This document shows positions 1-10,343 of a stretch of 62,461 nucleotides of DNA, in pieces (within the stretch, counting starts at the first letter, position 1; every line of letters begins with the position of its first letter). Both the position numbers and the translations under genes were made by a program. The notes under the pieces are model-generated. The model did no database searches and was not told where the DNA came from. It was given only the letters and a program-made list of their open reading frames with translations. The stretch covers positions 1 through 62,461 of the forward strand of contig DAHXOQ010000002.1 of the NCBI GenBank assembly GCA_027364815.1, in the 5' to 3' direction. The DNA comes from Acidobacteriaceae bacterium (GTDB lineage: Bacteria; Acidobacteriota; Terriglobia; Terriglobales; Acidobacteriaceae).

Positions 1-16
1 AATCCGCTGTAGGGGA

Positions 17-109
<93 letters not shown>

Positions 110-341
110 GACCTTCTAGCCGCAGCGGCTGGCTTATTGCACGCAAAGTATTCCTCATCAAAATAAGTGACAGCTTTCAAGCAGAGTGCGTTCACGAGCA
201 TAATTTGATTCTTTTGAGATATTCGATACTGCATCCGGAAACTACATTTGAATAAATTCGCAACTACTGAGTATTTGAGTTCAGGAGATATTTGGCGAAT
301 ATAATCGCAGCACAAAGCAGATGTCCGTGGCTTAGAGTGAT

Positions 342-494
342 ATGGACTTTTACAATAAGAAGTTCAATGAGACTGAAAAATACGACCTTGTGATCACGGT
401 GAAAGGCAAGGAAGATTGCTCAATCCTGAAACCTGACACACTGGTAGCACTCTACTCCAGTCTCGCCGACTGTGGTGCCCTGACACGAGCCTAA
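342..494 (+). CDS. possible 50-aa small ORF (MDFYNKKFNETEKYDLVITVKGKEDCSILKPDTLVALYSSLADCGALTRA)
   Basis: ATG-to-TAA ORF of 51 codons read manually (below the ORF-track length cutoff); no recognisable family. Confidence 0.22.
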   Translation: MDFYNKKFNETEKYDLVITVKGKEDCSILKPDTLVALYSSLADCGALTRA

Positions 495-970
495 TTTTTC
501 TTCAGCACTCGAGTTCGCTTTCATCTGCCTGCATTGCCTGATAATGTCACAACCGCATGTTCATTGCTAAATTATTAATTAAAAAGAAGTTATGCTGAGA
601 AGCTGGAGCTATTCAGGGTGTGTCTGCAATTTAAATTAATATAATTACTAAAGTACTTGACCGTGTGATTGTATCCCTTATAATTGTAGGCTCCTGCGTA
701 CTTCCCCAATGAAAAAGCCAATAGAGGATACCGCAGGCTTCGACATCCCGGCTGATAGCAAATATGTGTGAACTTTGGAGTGCATAAGCGATAGCAACAT
801 TGCGTTAGATTGGATTGACGGCGTTGCGAAAGAGACATCAAGGCAATCGGGCTCTTTTAAGTTGAAACTGGTTGACCGAAAACTGAAAAGGTCAAAACCA
901 GCCAATTTCCCAGATAGTGCTGTTGGTTCCTCGCGGAAGGCGCTTGAACCGTGAAAGAGAGCGGTGATCG

Positions 971-1663
971 ATGAAGACTGGTGGAGACCAGCACAATGGA
1001 CAGATTCAGATCCTAATCGCCGAAGAACAAAGGATTTACGGCGATGGCTTACGTGCGTTGCTGGAAAAAGAGCGAGACTTCAAGGTAGTAGGCATTGCGC
1101 CCGATGGGGCAGCTGCTGTCCAGATGTCACAGAAGCAAAAGCCTGATATCTTGCTGCTCAACGTAGCCAAGATATCGGGCAGTGATGGAATGGAAGTTCT
1201 AGACGAACTTCATAAGCTGAACATTCCAGTTCGTTCGCTTCTACTTGCAACATCCCTTTCAGGGCCGGATCTCAGACGCGCATTGCTCCTTGGGGCACGT
1301 GGCGTTGTGCTCAAGACATCTTCCACGCAAACGCTTCTTGACGGCATTCGGGGAGTCATGGAAGGTCAGTACTGGATTAGTGCGGATATAAGCGCCAGCA
1401 TGTTGGGAGCCCTGCGCGACAATACACCTTCAACAAATGGCAACGGTTCTAAAGGTGCCTTCGGCCTGACGGCCCGCGAGATGGAGATAATCAGCACCGT
1501 GGTTGCGGGTTACTCCAATGCAGAAATGGCCAAGAAGTACGGAATCAGCGAGCAAACCGTGAAGCACCATCTGAGCAACATATTTGACAGGGTGGGTGTT
1601 TCGAACCGCCTCGAGCTCGCACTTTTTGCCGTTCATCACCGGCTAGTGGTCGTTGATAGCTAA
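971..1663 (+). CDS. NarL/LuxR-family response regulator with degenerate receiver
   Basis: Receiver-like N-terminus (ILIAEEQRIYGDGLRALLE...PDILLLNVAKISG...GVVLKTSS) and LuxR HTH (LTAREMEIISTVVAGYSNAEMAKKYGISEQTVKHHLSNIFDRVGVSNRLELA). Confidence 0.9.
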   Translation: MKTGGDQHNGQIQILIAEEQRIYGDGLRALLEKERDFKVVGIAPDGAAAVQMSQKQKPDILLLNVAKISGSDGMEVLDELHKLNIPVRSLLLATSLSGPDLRRALLLGARGVVLKTSSTQTLLDGIRGVMEGQYWISADISASMLGALRDNTPSTNGNGSKGAFGLTAREMEIISTVVAGYSNAEMAKKYGISEQTVKHHLSNIFDRVGVSNRLELALFAVHHRLVVVDS

Positions 1664-2543
1664 GGTCAAGCCGGGACGGAGTCCAAGCGGTAATAGCATG
1701 CGCTGGGCACTCTTATTCAAGGTTATATGCAGATCGGTTTCTGGCAACTCCGGATCGCTAGTCGCTATAAAAATGCTGAAACTAAGTTATGAAAGCTAGA
1801 GTTTCATATTGAGAAATGATGGGGGTCTGCGCTGAATAAAAGCTTTCAGGCTCATTCAGATAGATACAATGCATTGATAGTTTGAACGTAGATAGTACCC
1901 TGGCTCTCAATGCTGCTGCTTCTAGTAACATTGCAAATAGTTACTACTTCTGCGGTATACCATGTGCCATCCCTGATCGAGCCTGGATTTCCACAACACA
2001 ATTCAAAAGTAGTACTGCAACGTGAACCTGAGGCAGACGAGATAGTAGAAGTCTCAATCTTGCGCTACATGATGACAGAGGCGCGCACCCTGATTCACCT
2101 CAGCGTAAGTGATTGATTTGAGCGAATCCATTGACCAAATACGCTCCAGGAAAATGAGAGTACGGCTGAGTTGCTTACAAAGCATCTCATATTCTGCGTT
2201 GTTTGATTTCAATGTAGGACATTTCGGTGTATCGACCGAGGTTACTAGAGAACGTTTCTTTGGCCGCTTGCAGATTACCCTAGGGACTATCAATTGTTCT
2301 ATAGATAGCCCTTAGCATAGCTATACCAAGTGAACCCAAGTACATAAAGGATGGCACTATCTATCCATTGTGAATAAGAATTTTCCAAGATAGTGTTAAC
2401 GCTCAGCTAAGGGATTGCGCGATCGGCGGCACAGAAATTGACCGACATGCCGGTGGCGCTTTTTAAATTCCTGTTGGAGTCTCAACAATCATTCATCGCG
2501 GAATGGAACATTTGTTCTATTGCGACGAAACTAGCGGAGCAAA

Positions 2544-2852
2544 ATGGTCACGCGCGCTCATCGGTATCCCATTGGAGCCATTATGCGGTATCGCGTTATT
2601 GGCGAGAAGCATTGGCATGTGGGCACGGTAGAGAACATAAGCGCTACCGGTGTGCTTTTCCGCGGAGAACACGTAGTGCAAGTCAATTCTTCGATAGAGG
2701 TTGCAGTCAATATGTCGAGGAGTTTAGCTGAGGGGCATAGCAGCAAAATTGTCAGCCAGGGGAAGATCGTTCGGGTTGCGCCTGACGAAACTGATCCTGA
2801 AAATGCCGTAATGGCTGCAGCACTCAGTCGCTTGCGAATACTCAGGGACTAA
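2544..2852 (+). CDS. PilZ domain-like protein
   Basis: RAHRYPIG...VGTVENISATGVLFRGE resembles the PilZ R-rich N-terminus and (D/N)xSxxG motif; about 100 aa. Confidence 0.7.
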   Translation: MVTRAHRYPIGAIMRYRVIGEKHWHVGTVENISATGVLFRGEHVVQVNSSIEVAVNMSRSLAEGHSSKIVSQGKIVRVAPDETDPENAVMAAALSRLRILRD

Positions 2853-3022
2853 TGTAGAACGTGGGCCGGGAAGCAAATGGCCCGCCAGGAAGCCAAGGAG
2901 TAATGGAGAACGTAGAAGGTCACTTTCATGCGGAGTTAGTAAAGTGCTGTTCCGGCAGGAAGTGAAGATTAGGAACTGGTGTTCATAGCCAATCGGATAT
3001 AGGTTCCGTCAACGGGTCACGC

Positions 3023-3793
3023 TTGTGGTATGTGGATACACGGGCTGTAACTCACAGGGCGAAGCTATGCTCAGAGTGCGGTGCAATGGAAGAAAGGGAA
3101 ATAATGGAAATGTTGGGCGGTGGAATTACATCGGTCATTACAGCAGAGATAACGCCATGGTGGGCGCTGTATACCAAGCATCAGCATGAGAAGACAGTTG
3201 CAGATGGACTTATAGCGAAGGGGTTTGAGGTGTTTCTTCCGGTGTATAACTCGGTCCGGCACTGGAAGGACAGGAAGAAGACAATTTCCATACCGCTTTT
3301 CCCCTGTTACGTATTCGTTCACGGTGGGCTCTACAGGCGACACCAGGCGGTGACTACTCCCGGAGTGTATGCAATCTTGAGTAGCGGTGGCCAGATCGCA
3401 ACGATACCGGAAATAGAAATTACGGCAATTCAAAGAAGCATCTCGGGAAGTCTACAAGTTGAACCGCACCCATTTCTTAATTGCGGTGACCGGGTGAGAG
3501 TAGTGCGTGGTCTGCTTTAAGGAGTCTCAGGAATTCTGCTGCGAAAGAAGGGGCAATGCAGGCTCATCCTTTCCGTCGATACGTTGGCTCGTTCAATCGC
3601 AGTAGAGATTAACGCTTCAGATGTTGAAGCAGATGTCTACAGCGCGTCGGAGTCATTAATCTCCGGACAAGTAACAGGATCTCTCGCGGAGGGCCTGGGG
3701 CATGGTCGACAAGTAGAAGTTCACGAATATAGGAAGCAACCGCACTCGACCGGGGTCGGTGACAAGCCCGATGACATTCCAATCTCTGCATGA
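3023..3793 (+). pseudogene. NusG/RfaH-like (UpxY-type) transcription antiterminator, interrupted by an in-frame TAA at 3518-3520
   Basis: NGN domain WWALYTKHQHEKTVADGLIAKGFEVFLPVY...PLFPCYVFVH; after VRVVRGLL*, the same frame continues GVSGILLRKKGQCRLILSVDTLARSIAVEINASDVE, a KOW-type C-terminus. True start may be 3086 or 3104. Confidence 0.8.
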
Positions 3794-3851
3794 AGTGGCT
3801 GCGTTGAACCTGGGAAAGCGAAGTTTTACGAATTCAGTGGGGAAAGTAGAA

Positions 3852-4511
3852 ATGCGTAACAGGACAAGAGCTGTGATCCAATTTAGTTGTTTGGTGCCTG
3901 TTCTCTTCGTTTTTCTGCCAGCTTACACTCAGGCTGGAACGAAGAGTGACGGCGAGCACCAGGATAAAGCAGTTGAGGTAACACCCGCACGCAGCGAAGA
4001 AGCGCCGAGCAATACACAGCACAACGGGAGCTACATTATCGGCGCAGATGACGTTCTCGCAATCAATGTATGGAATGAAAAGGATATATCTAAATCGGTA
4101 CCGGTGAGGTCCGACGGGAATATATCACTACCGCTCGTTGGAGAAATACAAGCAGCCGGGCGAACGCCATACGAATTGGAGCAGGAGATTACTGCGAGGC
4201 TTCGCAACTTCATTACAGCGCCGACGGTTGCGGTAATGGTAGAGAAGATCAACAGCAAGAAATTCAACATTCTAGGCGAGGTTGTGAGGCCAGGATCGTA
4301 CTCGACCGCACTGGCAAACACGGTTGTGGATGCAATTGCGCTTGCGGGCGGTTTCAGGGATTTTGCGAAGAAGAAAAATATTTACATACTGCGCCGGAGT
4401 GCAGATGGCAAGCAAGCGCGCATTCACTTCAACTACAAGGAGTTCATCGCAGGCAAGAACGTCGCCCAGAATATCAACCTTGAGCCGAACGATACGATCA
4501 TAGTGCCATGA
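3852..4511 (+). CDS. polysaccharide biosynthesis/export protein (Wza-like, SLBB)
   Basis: Signal peptide MRNRTRAVIQFSCLVPVLFVFLPAYTQAG; YIIGADDVLAINVWNEKDISKSVPVRSDGNISLPLVGEIQAAGRTPYELEQEI; SLBB-like FNILGEVVRPGSY. ORF opens at 3759. Confidence 0.93.
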   Translation: MRNRTRAVIQFSCLVPVLFVFLPAYTQAGTKSDGEHQDKAVEVTPARSEEAPSNTQHNGSYIIGADDVLAINVWNEKDISKSVPVRSDGNISLPLVGEIQAAGRTPYELEQEITARLRNFITAPTVAVMVEKINSKKFNILGEVVRPGSYSTALANTVVDAIALAGGFRDFAKKKNIYILRRSADGKQARIHFNYKEFIAGKNVAQNINLEPNDTIIVP

Positions 4512-5851
4512 AGGTTTTTATGTTCAGGATAGCTTGTGCCTTGATTTCGGTCATGATCTCAGCGCCGATCTTCTCTCAAGTGGAACCCAGCACTGCAGTG
4601 GACTTGACGGCGCCGGATCAAGAGACACGCATGATAACTCCACCAGCAGTAAGTGGCGCTCTTCTACCGCTGGATGATGAACTCGACCAACGGTCCAATT
4701 ACTTGAGTGGCGGTGTCACCTTTAACTGGGCGTACATCTCGAACGTGCAGCCCGGGGCAACTTCCGCATCGATCAATGATGAAAGCTACTCGATATGGCC
4801 AATCCTGACTCTTGACCAACGAACACCACACTCGACGCGGATGCTGAGTTACAGTTCAGGATTTACCTTTTATAAACAAACAAGCGCGCTTGATTCAATT
4901 AACCAAAACATGGACGCGAGATTTGATTATGGATTCAGCCCTCGGTTCATTGTGAGTATACGAGACTCACTCCGTCAAAATTCGAACGTATTTAATCAGC
5001 CGCTAGTCACAAGCGGAGGAACGAGTTCCCCGCCAGTGGGAGTACAAAGTCCGGGCGTGGTTATTCCGTTTGAAGATGAAGTGAAAAACGACCTCAGCGC
5101 GATATTCAGCTATCAGTTTGACGAATTTTCAATGTTTGGAGGAAAGGTTGGATATGAAACGCTTAACTTCCCTAATCTTACCAAAGGATCTGGACTCTTT
5201 AATTCGGTAGCGGAGTCGGAGTTGGGATTCTACAGCTGGCGAGTATCGCGTGCGCAATATTTCGGCGCAATGTACCAGGGCGCCCGGGTAGTCACATCCG
5301 GGCAGAAGTCCACAACGCAGACGCAGACTCTTTCATTCTTCTACACTCTCTATTCGGGCAAAGGCTTCACCATGACGCTTTCGACCGGACCACAGTACAT
5401 GAGCTTCACGGAGCCCGGCACTCCTTCGTATCACGAGTGGACGCCATCGGTCAGAGCCAGCATCGGTTGGCAGACGCCCCGCATTCGACTTACCTCTGAC
5501 TATTCGAGAGATATTACGGCAGGGCAAGGAATTCTAGGAGCTTATGCTTCCAACAGCGCAGATGCTTCTTTTCGCTTCCAACTGACGCATAACTGGGCAG
5601 TCAACTCAGTTGTGGTATACGAAAACGACAAAAATAGTGTGCCAGCATTTCAGCAAGGATATCCGGGTGGGAACTCCCTGTCGTGGACCGCTTCGGCCGG
5701 ATATAACATACGTGAATATCTGGTGGCGGGGTTTGGTTATACACGTCTTCATCAGAACTACAGCGGAGTTACTGCGATAGCTCTCACACCAGACAGCGAT
5801 CGTGCCTACTTTTCCCTTTCCTACTTTTTTCACAGACCACTAGGTAGATAA
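4508..5851 (+). CDS. putative outer-membrane beta-barrel protein of EPS locus
   Basis: Signal peptide, amphipathic strand pattern throughout, ATGA overlap with upstream export gene. Confidence 0.75.
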   Translation: MKVFMFRIACALISVMISAPIFSQVEPSTAVDLTAPDQETRMITPPAVSGALLPLDDELDQRSNYLSGGVTFNWAYISNVQPGATSASINDESYSIWPILTLDQRTPHSTRMLSYSSGFTFYKQTSALDSINQNMDARFDYGFSPRFIVSIRDSLRQNSNVFNQPLVTSGGTSSPPVGVQSPGVVIPFEDEVKNDLSAIFSYQFDEFSMFGGKVGYETLNFPNLTKGSGLFNSVAESELGFYSWRVSRAQYFGAMYQGARVVTSGQKSTTQTQTLSFFYTLYSGKGFTMTLSTGPQYMSFTEPGTPSYHEWTPSVRASIGWQTPRIRLTSDYSRDITAGQGILGAYASNSADASFRFQLTHNWAVNSVVVYENDKNSVPAFQQGYPGGNSLSWTASAGYNIREYLVAGFGYTRLHQNYSGVTAIALTPDSDRAYFSLSYFFHRPLGR

Positions 5852-5853
5852 CC

Positions 5854-7473
5854 ATGAATGAAGAAATGCAAGAAGAGCCGGAACAGCAGCGAGACTTAGA
5901 GTGGTACCTGAGTATTCTGCGCCGCCGTCACATGCACTTCCTGATCACATTGTTGATCGTGTGGGCGGCGGTGTGGGGTGCGAGCTGGGTGATTCCGCCC
6001 ACATATAAGTCAAACACGCTGATTATCGTAGAGCAGCCGACGATGCCCAAGAGCTACGTCGAGCCGAACGTCTCCGGCGATCTGCAGGAGCGCTTGCAGA
6101 GTATCACGGAGCAAATCCTGAGCCGCACGCATTTGATTACGATCATTCAGAAGCTGCAACTATATGAGCATTCGCGTGGAGCCCGCACGGTCGATGACAA
6201 GATTGCGTTGATGAGAAAAGATATCGACATCGAAGTTGTGCGCGATCCGCAGAACGATCAAATTTCTGCATTCCGGATCTTCTACTCTTCACGAGACCCA
6301 CAGGTTGCGCGGAGTGTCACAGGTGAGTTGACGGATCTTTTTATCAAGGAGAACCTTCAATCGCGGCAGCAGGCATCGGAGGACACGACGAAGTTTCTTC
6401 GGTCACAAGTATCGAATGCCCGAGAAAGCCTTTCCGATCAGGAAGCGAAGGTGCGCGAGTTCGAAGCGCAGCATGAAGGGGAGTTGCCGACGCAGCAGGC
6501 CAGCAATCTTCAAATCCTGAGTGGGCTGCAGTCACAATTACAGAATGAGCAAGACTCGCTCAACACGGCACAGCAACAGCGTGTTTATTTTCAGGCGATG
6601 ATCGATCAATACCGCGGATCGCACAATTCAATGCAATCCTCTCTCAAGTCCGGGGAAGGCCTGTCTCCGATCGCCGCACTTGATCAGGAGCTGATGAAGC
6701 TCAGAGCACAACTGGCAGATCTTCGCTCACGATACACAGATCGCTATCCCGATGTGGTGGCGGTACAAGATCAGATAGCAGAAAAGGTGAAGTTGCGGCA
6801 AAAACTAGTCGCCGAAGAAAGGAAAAGCGGTGCCGGCACGAAACAGCCGCTCCAGGCAAGTAATGCGGGAGAAGAGAGCGACCCTCAGATGAACCCAGTG
6901 TTGGCACAACTTCAGGGGCAACTAGAATCGAACCGCCTCGAAATTGAAAACCGGAAAAAGTCGATCGCCAGCTTGCAAGGGAGAATTGGAGAATATCAAT
7001 CCCGACTCAATGCCGAGCCAATAGTGGAGCAAAAGCTGGCAGAGCTAACACGAGGCTATGAACAGTCGAAGGAGAATTACGATGATTTGCTGAAGAAGGA
7101 GAGCGGTTCGGCAATGGCGACGAGCATGGAACAGATGCAGCAAGGTCAGCGTTTTACCATGCTGGATCCGCCTAGCCTGCCGTTAAATCCGGACTTTCCA
7201 AATCGTTTGAAGTTTTGTGCATATGGTCTGGCTGCGGGTCTCTTCCTTGGTCTTGCCGTGGTCGCGGCATTTGAGTTCTTTGATGACCGGGTGCAAACCG
7301 AGCGCCAAATCAGATCGCTTTTGCCTGTCACTTTGATATGGGACATACCGGCCGTGCAGAGCGAGGACGATTTGAGAAAAGCAAAATCAAGACTTGTGAT
7401 GGGAGTAGTAACCAGCGTGTTTGTAATCACGACTATTCTGGCCGGGGCAGTATTCAGCTATCTGCGAGGGTAA
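5854..7473 (+). CDS. Wzc-like chain-length determinant / polysaccharide co-polymerase
   Basis: N-terminal Wzz-type TM region, long coiled coil, GNVR-like region, C-terminal TM; directly upstream of BY-kinase. Confidence 0.9.
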   Translation: MNEEMQEEPEQQRDLEWYLSILRRRHMHFLITLLIVWAAVWGASWVIPPTYKSNTLIIVEQPTMPKSYVEPNVSGDLQERLQSITEQILSRTHLITIIQKLQLYEHSRGARTVDDKIALMRKDIDIEVVRDPQNDQISAFRIFYSSRDPQVARSVTGELTDLFIKENLQSRQQASEDTTKFLRSQVSNARESLSDQEAKVREFEAQHEGELPTQQASNLQILSGLQSQLQNEQDSLNTAQQQRVYFQAMIDQYRGSHNSMQSSLKSGEGLSPIAALDQELMKLRAQLADLRSRYTDRYPDVVAVQDQIAEKVKLRQKLVAEERKSGAGTKQPLQASNAGEESDPQMNPVLAQLQGQLESNRLEIENRKKSIASLQGRIGEYQSRLNAEPIVEQKLAELTRGYEQSKENYDDLLKKESGSAMATSMEQMQQGQRFTMLDPPSLPLNPDFPNRLKFCAYGLAAGLFLGLAVVAAFEFFDDRVQTERQIRSLLPVTLIWDIPAVQSEDDLRKAKSRLVMGVVTSVFVITTILAGAVFSYLRG

Positions 7474-7476
7474 AAA

Positions 7477-8313
7477 ATGGCTATCCAGTTCAAACCCGAG
7501 AATCCGCCCCGCTTTGGCCTGGATGCGCCAAGCCGAGTGCCTTTAGTGCTATCCGCGCAGGCGCACAGCGCACCTGGCGACGAACAAAATCTGCTCCGGC
7601 AAGTTGAAGCGGTGCCGATTACACCTCCGGAATGCGGCAGATTGGTATGTCTAACGGATGAGGAGTCAGCCGTGGCAGAGGCATTCCGGCTCGTCGTCGT
7701 GCGGCTGCGCGATATGCGATATGACCGGCCCTTGAAGAAGCTTCTGATTACCAGCACCATTCCGCAAGAGGGCAAGAGCATGGTAGCTGCAAATTTAGCT
7801 TGCATCCTTGCAGAAGAACGACAGGAGAAGGTGCTGATCGTTGAAGGTGATATCAGACGTCCAACCCTGACACAGACATTTGGCATAGAAGAGCGCGCAG
7901 GGCTTTGTGAATTACTTCGTAAAGAAGTGAGCCTCAGTCAAAGTATTGTGCACCTTCCTGAGGCGAAGATCTGGGCGCTTCCAGCGGGGCAGGTGAATCG
8001 TAATCCTTTAGACCTTCTCCAATCGCAGAAGCTTTCTCCACTTATGGCTCAATTGGAGGAATGGTTCGACTGGATCATTATTGATTCGCCTCCGGTGCTT
8101 CCTATTGCAGACACCAGTGTTTGGTCAGCCCTGGCGGACGGAATTGTTCTCGTGGCGCGTTACGGGATTACACAGAAGAAGGCGCTTCTCAGGGGAGTCA
8201 AGCAGATCGATAGAAAGAAGATAGTTGGAGCAGTTTTGAATTGCTCGCAGAACTTGCCTCACTCCGACTATTACTACAGACGTCCATCAGCTGCGAAAAG
8301 GGTGGAGCGGTGA
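7477..8313 (+). CDS. CpsD/CapB-family tyrosine-protein kinase (BY-kinase)
   Basis: Walker A-like TSTIPQEGKSMVAANLACILAEE, Walker A' VLIVEGDIRRPTL, Walker B WIIIDSPPVLPIAD. Confidence 0.92.
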   Translation: MAIQFKPENPPRFGLDAPSRVPLVLSAQAHSAPGDEQNLLRQVEAVPITPPECGRLVCLTDEESAVAEAFRLVVVRLRDMRYDRPLKKLLITSTIPQEGKSMVAANLACILAEERQEKVLIVEGDIRRPTLTQTFGIEERAGLCELLRKEVSLSQSIVHLPEAKIWALPAGQVNRNPLDLLQSQKLSPLMAQLEEWFDWIIIDSPPVLPIADTSVWSALADGIVLVARYGITQKKALLRGVKQIDRKKIVGAVLNCSQNLPHSDYYYRRPSAAKRVER

Positions 8314-8526
8314 TCTGATCCAATCGAATGGCGTCATGATGGAGCACTAAAGGCCACTGATTTCGATCATTAGTTTTGCATATTCGGGCAGAGAGACGCG
8401 CAGGCAATCGTTTTACGTTGCAATTCGGTTGCAGTGCGAGCCGAGGTTCCACGCGGCTCTGCACCGCACTGACGCATTAAAACTTCCCTAACGAAATGCA
8501 CGGCGGTCGTTATCCGTTGCAAGCTG

Positions 8527-8546
8527 TTGTGTGAAATTTCACACAA
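8527..8546. promoter_or_regulatory. perfect 20-bp palindrome TTGTGTGAAATTTCACACAA, candidate operator
   Basis: Exact self-complementarity; lies 34 nt upstream of the ATG at 8581. Confidence 0.6.
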
Positions 8547-8580
8547 TGGAGTTCACTTTACACAGACGAGGTCGAAAACA

Positions 8581-8856
8581 ATGGTGACATGTTATCTGAC
8601 ATTCGGGAGCATATTTGTACAAGTAGTGGCTGGCGGCGGTGTAGGTCATTTGCCGATAAGCATTCTCTTTGTACTTGGTTCTCTGTTGTTTGTGCTCGGC
8701 ACGATGGTGCGACGGAGCTTGTCTGTGCGAGAGGACTCGTCGAAGCCACCTATCTATCAACCCTGGGCCCGAACTGTCTCTGCAGAGAAAAGTCGCAGGA
8801 GTATGGCGAATGTCAGGAGCCAGGAAACGTCCCGCACAAGTGCTAACGCTGCCTGA
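8581..8856 (+). CDS. small membrane protein, unknown function
   Basis: MVTCYLTFGSIFVQVVAGGGVGHLPISILFVLGSLLFVLGTMVRRSL: two hydrophobic segments, between two EPS genes. Confidence 0.4.
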   Translation: MVTCYLTFGSIFVQVVAGGGVGHLPISILFVLGSLLFVLGTMVRRSLSVREDSSKPPIYQPWARTVSAEKSRRSMANVRSQETSRTSANAA

Positions 8857-8975
8857 TGAACTGCGACCAACATACGCAAGCGAAGACGGGTCTCAAAAGT
8901 GATCCATGGCGGTTGCGATCTGGAAAGACAGAGGATCCATTCTTAAGTTTCTCAATGGAAGGATAAAAGCTGACC

Positions 8976-10343
8976 TTGCATCGCATACTTGACAGTTCGC
9001 TGCCGATGCGCACTACGGTGCTCAAAGTGGCTGAGGTGTCGCTAGTAATAGCGGCCCTAGTGCTAGCTTTGGAGATGTTTGCCGACGAAGAGCTTGGGAT
9101 CATTTCGTCGACCAAGGTTGGTACGGGCCTGGTTGGGGCGCTACTCCTGCTATGCCTCTACTGTGTGGACTTTTATGAGCCGAAGGTAACAACCCTTCGT
9201 ATGCAGAGCGCATCGCGGATAATGCAGGCGCTTGGTTTGACGATGCTGATCATAGCGCCGTTGCTACTAATATGGACGCCCACGCTGGATCCGACGCCGG
9301 CAGTGATTGGAATGCTTTTGGCCGGCGCGTGCCTCGTAACATCACGTTTTCTATTTGCGGAAATCGCGCAACGTTTCGCATTTACTGAAGCGGCGATAGT
9401 ATGGGGATCAGGCGCACTGGCTGCGAATATCATACACGAGCTAGTGAAGCGACCGGATATCGGGATCATTGTCCAGGGCATTGTCGATCAGAGTTATACA
9501 GGAGATTTCTTCGCGGGTGTGCAGTACCTCGGCCCCCCCGAAGTCATGCAGGGAATGAAAGATTCGGGTCAAGTACGCCGGATCATTTTTGCCGTCGAGG
9601 AGAGGCGTGGATCGTTGCCGGTTGAAACGCTGATGGCAATGAGAGCCGCCGGGCTGAGTTTCGAGGATGGCACGGAGTTGTACGAGGAGCTAACTGGCAA
9701 GGTATGGTTAGGTACTTTCAGCGTTAGTGGACTTCTATTTTCCAGGAAGCTCAGGCCTACCTTCGCCAAACTCTTTATCAAACGATTCCTTTCCATATTT
9801 TTCGCAATCATCGGGCTGATAATTACGCTGCCAGTGATGCTAATTACGGCTGTGTGGATACGGGGCGACTCCGCCGGCCCGGCAATTCTCCGGCAGACAC
9901 GTGTGGGTGAGAATGGGCAGCACTTCACCCTTTTCAAATTTCGATCGATGAAAGTTGACTCCGTGGGGTCAGCACCTGCAACGCGTGATGATCCCCGGTG
10001 CACGCGCATCGGGAAATGGATACGGCGGTTTCGAATCGACGAATTACCGCAGTTGGTGAATATATTGAAAGGGGATATGTACTTTATAGGGCCGAGGCCT
10101 TTTGTCCCCGACCAAGAATCCAGTCTCGTTCAAGAAATTCCACACTATCGTCAGCGTTGGACAGTGCGCCCTGGAGCAACGGGTTGGGCGCAAGTACACA
10201 GGGGCTACTGTTCTTCCGTCGCAGACAATGTTGAGAAGCTCTCATACGATTTGTTTTACATAAAGAACCTCTCAATTGGACTGGATATGCTAACGCTATT
10301 GAAAACATTCAAAGTCTTACTGCTGGGCCGAGGTGGTCAATGA
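8976..10343 (+). CDS. undecaprenyl-phosphate sugar phosphotransferase (WbaP/EpsE-like initiating transferase)
   Basis: Polytopic N-terminus; C-terminal bacterial sugar transferase signature (FTLFKFRSMK...RIGKWIRRFRIDELPQLVNILKGDMYFIGPRPF...RQRWTVRPGATGWAQV). TTG start or ATG at 9006. Confidence 0.93.
   Translation: MHRILDSSLPMRTTVLKVAEVSLVIAALVLALEMFADEELGIISSTKVGTGLVGALLLLCLYCVDFYEPKVTTLRMQSASRIMQALGLTMLIIAPLLLIWTPTLDPTPAVIGMLLAGACLVTSRFLFAEIAQRFAFTEAAIVWGSGALAANIIHELVKRPDIGIIVQGIVDQSYTGDFFAGVQYLGPPEVMQGMKDSGQVRRIIFAVEERRGSLPVETLMAMRAAGLSFEDGTELYEELTGKVWLGTFSVSGLLFSRKLRPTFAKLFIKRFLSIFFAIIGLIITLPVMLITAVWIRGDSAGPAILRQTRVGENGQHFTLFKFRSMKVDSVGSAPATRDDPRCTRIGKWIRRFRIDELPQLVNILKGDMYFIGPRPFVPDQESSLVQEIPHYRQRWTVRPGATGWAQVHRGYCSSVADNVEKLSYDLFYIKNLSIGLDMLTLLKTFKVLLLGRGGQ

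Noticed and set aside
1664-2437. Possible small genes (1910-2116, 2054-2293, 2109-2315)
   Set aside because: Mutually overlapping, short, no motifs; treated as non-coding or degraded sequence
7458-7886. Minus-strand 142-aa ORF
   Set aside because: Antisense to the BY-kinase gene, no family signature
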